Source: RFPI01 sp964470195
GTDB taxonomy: Bacteria > Pseudomonadota > Gammaproteobacteria > Burkholderiales > Methylophilaceae
Length of the DNA stretch: 18,088 nucleotides
Assembly: GCA_964470195.1 (NCBI GenBank)
Contig: CAYYBG010000037.1
Span: 1-18,088, forward strand
Direction of reading: 5' to 3'
Below, one piece after another: positions 15,514-18,088 of the stretch; the first letter of the stretch is position 1, and the number at the start of each line of letters is the position of its first letter. A program made the translations under genes and the position numbers. The notes under the pieces were generated by a model. The model searched no databases and was not told the origin of the DNA. It saw only the letters and a list, made by a program, of their open reading frames with translations.

Positions 15514-17946
15514 ATGTCAGAGACTACACTACCTGCTTTTACACCAGAAAACGGACAAATACCGCTATTACCACTACGCGATGTGGTTTTGTACCCGCAT
15601 ATGGTTATTCCTTTGTTTGTGGGTAGATCGCGCTCCATCAAAGCTTTGGATTTAGCATCCGAAGGTCAAAAACAAATATTTTTGGTAGCGCAAAAATCAC
15701 CAAATGAAGACGAACCCACCTTCAAAGACCTCTATGAAATGGGGACTGTGGCTAATATTCTGCAAAAACTTAAGCTTCCAGATGGTACTGTCAAAGTGCT
15801 GGTAGAGGGGGTACAGCGTGCTAAGGTCACCGATTTTATCGATACAGCTGATTGCTTTTCTGCAAGACCTGAATTGATTGCGGATGCTGATCATGAAGGC
15901 AATGAAGTACAAGCGCTAATGCGTGCGGTTTTCACTCAGTTTGATCAATACGTCAAATTAAATAAAAAAATTCCGCCTGAAATTTTGACTACGTTAGCTA
16001 GCGTTGAAGATCCAAGTCGCTTGGCAGATACCATCGCGGCTCATCTCACCCTTAAATTAGAAGATAAACAAGTCATACTTGAGATGTTCAGTGTGACTGA
16101 ACGTTTGGAACATTTATTGGGCAAGCTGGAAGCTGAAATTGATATTTTGCAGGTAGAAAAGCGTATCCGTGGCCGAGTCAAGCGCCAAATGGAAAAAAGT
16201 CAGCGCGAATATTACTTAAATGAGCAGGTTAAAGCTATTCAAAAAGAATTGGGCGAACAAGATGAATCTGCCGAATTAGATGAGCTTACTAAACGCATTC
16301 ATGAGGCTAAGATGCCTAAAGAGGCTTTTGAAAAGGCGACTTCCGAGTTGAAAAAATTACGAATGATGTCGCCTATGTCGGCGGAAGCAAGCGTCATTCG
16401 CAACTATATCGACACCTTGATAGGCTTGCCATGGAAAAAGAAAACCAAAATTAACAAAGATTTGGAACACGCTCAGCGCATCTTGGATGAAGATCACTAT
16501 GGCCTTGAAAAAGTCAAAGAACGAATTGTCGAGTATCTTGCTGTTCAACAGCGTGTAGACAAGCTGAAATCACCAATATTATGTTTAGTAGGGCCACCAG
16601 GGGTAGGCAAAACTTCCCTAGGGCAAAGTATCGCCAAAGCCATCAATCGTAAGTTTGTTCGTGTGGCATTGGGTGGCGTTCGCGATGAATCAGAAATTCG
16701 AGGTCACCGTCGAACCTATATTGGCTCGATGCCAGGCAAAATTTTGCAGAGTATGAATAAAGTAGCGGTTAAAAATCCGCTATTTTTGCTGGACGAAATT
16801 GACAAGATGGGACAAGACTTTCGTGGCGACCCAGCTTCAGCATTGCTTGAAGTTTTGGACCCAGAACAAAACCATACTTTTGCTGATCACTATGTTGAAG
16901 TCGAATATGACCTGTCTGATGTCATGTTTGTTGCGACGTCAAACTCATTAAATATTCCTGATGCACTACTGGACAGGATGGAAGTGATTCGTCTCGCCGG
17001 TTACACAGAAGACGAAAAATTGAATATCGCCATGCGCTACCTGTTGCCTAAACAACTTAAGGCACACGGAATTAAAGACTACGAGATGGAAATTAGTGAG
17101 TCTGCAGTCAAGGAAATCATCCAATTTTATACCCGTGAGGCAGGGGTGAGAAATCTTGATCGTGAGATATCCAAGATATGTCGTAAAGTAGTGAAAAAAA
17201 TATTAACCCAGAAAAAAGGCAGTGAGCCGTTTGAAAAAATTACGGTTCTCCCCGAACATTTGGAAGAATATCTAGGGGTTAAGGTGTTTGACATTGGTTT
17301 GGCTGCAAAAGCGAATCAAGTTGGACAAGTCACCGGTTTGGCTTGGACTCAAGTTGGTGGTGATTTGCTAACGATTGAATCTGTGGTAATGCCTGGGAAA
17401 GGGAAAACCATCACAACAGGTAAACTGGGTGAAGTGATGCAGGAATCTATCCAAGCCGCCATGAGTGTGGTGCGAACTCGAGCTAAACGTTTAGGGATTG
17501 CCAGTGACTTCTATGAAAAGAATGATATTCATATTCACTTTCCAGAAGGAGCAACTCCAAAAGATGGTCCAAGTGCAGGGATTGGTATCACTACCGCCAT
17601 CGTTTCTGTACTGACTAACATACCAGTTCGAGCTGACGTGGCGATGACAGGAGAAATTACTCTGCGTGGCGAAGTTTTACCTATTGGTGGATTGAAGGAA
17701 AAACTGTTGGCTGCTCATCGAGGTGGTATTAAAACCGTTCTGATCCCTGATCAAAACCTGAAAGATCTGGCAGAAATACCAGATAATGTAAAAAATAACC
17801 TTGAAATTCATCCGGTTAAATGGATAGAAGAGGTGTTGAAATTTGCCTTAGAAAAAATGCCTGAAGCGTTGCCTGAAGAATTACCCGTCAAAGAAGCGAT
17901 AAAAGAAAATCAAGCGGCAGAAATAACTGTGGTAACAAAACACTAA
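15514..17946 (+). CDS. lon: ATP-dependent protease Lon (810 aa)
   Basis: Lon is a cytoplasmic AAA+ serine protease that degrades misfolded and short-lived regulatory proteins. Domains in order are the N-terminal substrate-binding LAN domain (about 15-210, starting IPLLPLRDVVLYPHMVIPLF), a coiled-coil region (YYLNEQVKAIQKELG), the AAA+ module with Walker A GPPGVGKT at 360-367 and Walker B FLLDEIDK, and the C-terminal Ser-Lys protease domain with S687 in PKDGPSAG and K730 in GGLKEKLLAA. Length fits bacterial LonA (E. coli 784), with a slightly longer Glu/Lys-rich tail. GAGG 5 bases upstream supports ATG 15514. It has its own sigma32 promoter in the 138-base gap after clpX. Confidence 0.98.
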   Translation: MSETTLPAFTPENGQIPLLPLRDVVLYPHMVIPLFVGRSRSIKALDLASEGQKQIFLVAQKSPNEDEPTFKDLYEMGTVANILQKLKLPDGTVKVLVEGVQRAKVTDFIDTADCFSARPELIADADHEGNEVQALMRAVFTQFDQYVKLNKKIPPEILTTLASVEDPSRLADTIAAHLTLKLEDKQVILEMFSVTERLEHLLGKLEAEIDILQVEKRIRGRVKRQMEKSQREYYLNEQVKAIQKELGEQDESAELDELTKRIHEAKMPKEAFEKATSELKKLRMMSPMSAEASVIRNYIDTLIGLPWKKKTKINKDLEHAQRILDEDHYGLEKVKERIVEYLAVQQRVDKLKSPILCLVGPPGVGKTSLGQSIAKAINRKFVRVALGGVRDESEIRGHRRTYIGSMPGKILQSMNKVAVKNPLFLLDEIDKMGQDFRGDPASALLEVLDPEQNHTFADHYVEVEYDLSDVMFVATSNSLNIPDALLDRMEVIRLAGYTEDEKLNIAMRYLLPKQLKAHGIKDYEMEISESAVKEIIQFYTREAGVRNLDREISKICRKVVKKILTQKKGSEPFEKITVLPEHLEEYLGVKVFDIGLAAKANQVGQVTGLAWTQVGGDLLTIESVVMPGKGKTITTGKLGEVMQESIQAAMSVVRTRAKRLGIASDFYEKNDIHIHFPEGATPKDGPSAGIGITTAIVSVLTNIPVRADVAMTGEITLRGEVLPIGGLKEKLLAAHRGGIKTVLIPDQNLKDLAEIPDNVKNNLEIHPVKWIEEVLKFALEKMPEALPEELPVKEAIKENQAAEITVVTKH

Positions 17947-17949
17947 AAA

Positions 17950-17974
17950 ATGCCTGGAATAGGCATATTTCTTA
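17950..17974 (+). terminator. Probable lon terminator
   Basis: ATGCCT and AGGCAT form a 6-bp stem with loop GGAAT, 3 bases after the lon stop codon, followed by ATTTCTT. The T-run is short, so termination may be partial. Confidence 0.5.
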
Positions 17975-17984
17975 GGTTTAGCCC

Positions 17985-18014
17985 TTGACACAGTCTTTTG
18001 CCGCTTGATATAAA
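17985..18014 (+). promoter_or_regulatory. Sigma70 promoter of hupB
   Basis: A perfect -35 TTGACA (17985-17990) and a good -10 TATAAA (18009-18014) are 18 bases apart, 52 bases upstream of the hupB GTG. It is placed after the lon terminator, so hupB has its own strong promoter. Confidence 0.75.
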
Positions 18015-18066
18015 GACTACTGCAGTCGCTTGGCTGCAATAAACATAACATCGAAAGGGGATTCAA

Positions 18067-18088
18067 GTGAACAAATCAGAATTGATCG
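18067..18088 (+). CDS. hupB: DNA-binding protein HU-beta, first 7 codons only
   Basis: The visible codons, from a GTG start, read MNKSELI, the usual start of HupB. AAAGGGG lies 6 bases upstream as a strong RBS. lon followed by hupB is the conserved order in many proteobacteria, which supports the call despite the tiny fragment. The rest of the gene lies beyond the window. Confidence 0.85.

Noticed and set aside
1..18088. CRISPR array, insertion sequence, prophage or integrase
   Set aside because: No regularly spaced direct repeats, transposase or integrase motifs, or phage proteins were found on either strand.

Overview
The window looks like a chromosomal segment from a Gram-negative proteobacterium, most likely a moderately AT-rich betaproteobacterium. 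The reasons are the tig-clpP-clpX-lon-hupB order, a two-domain GlnE, an RND/adaptor/outer-membrane-factor efflux operon, and sigma70- and sigma32-type promoter sequences. The genus cannot be fixed from the sequence alone; a Methylophilaceae- or Nitrosomonadales-like lineage is only a guess.

Layout. 1-50: 3' part of a tRNA-Ser gene, followed by a strong bidirectional terminator (53-84). 106-3201, minus strand: two accessory-looking genes, a large TPR-glycosyltransferase-like protein and, downstream of it, a small RTX protein with a type I secretion-type C-terminus. 3380-6115, plus strand: glnE, the bifunctional adenylyltransferase that controls glutamine synthetase. 6112-11768, minus strand: a tightly packed three-gene efflux operon transcribed as outer-membrane lipoprotein (TolC-like), periplasmic adaptor, then HME-type RND pump; its last stop codon overlaps the glnE stop codon tail to tail. 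11976-12060: tRNA-Leu(UAG). 12121-17946, plus strand: the protein quality-control cluster tig, clpP, clpX, lon. 18067-18088: the first codons of hupB (HU beta), cut off by the window edge.

How the genes work together. Trigger factor receives nascent chains at the ribosome. ClpXP and Lon degrade damaged or regulatory proteins. tig-clpP-clpX look co-transcribed, with gaps of 33 and 27 bases, while lon has its own near-consensus sigma32 heat-shock promoter buried in a long inverted repeat. The efflux genes should form one tripartite envelope pump. Its RND subunit keeps CusA-like transmembrane acidic residues but lacks the three metal-binding methionines of CusA, so its substrate is open. The RTX and TPR-glycosyltransferase genes have no transporter next to them in this window.

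No CRISPR array, insertion sequence, phage gene or clearly new multi-gene defence system is visible. Most of the window is conserved housekeeping DNA. The parts most worth a second look are the RTX/TPR pair beside tRNA-Ser, the lon promoter structure, and the atypical residues in the RND pump, trigger factor and ClpX. No stretch longer than about 210 bases is without a gene.
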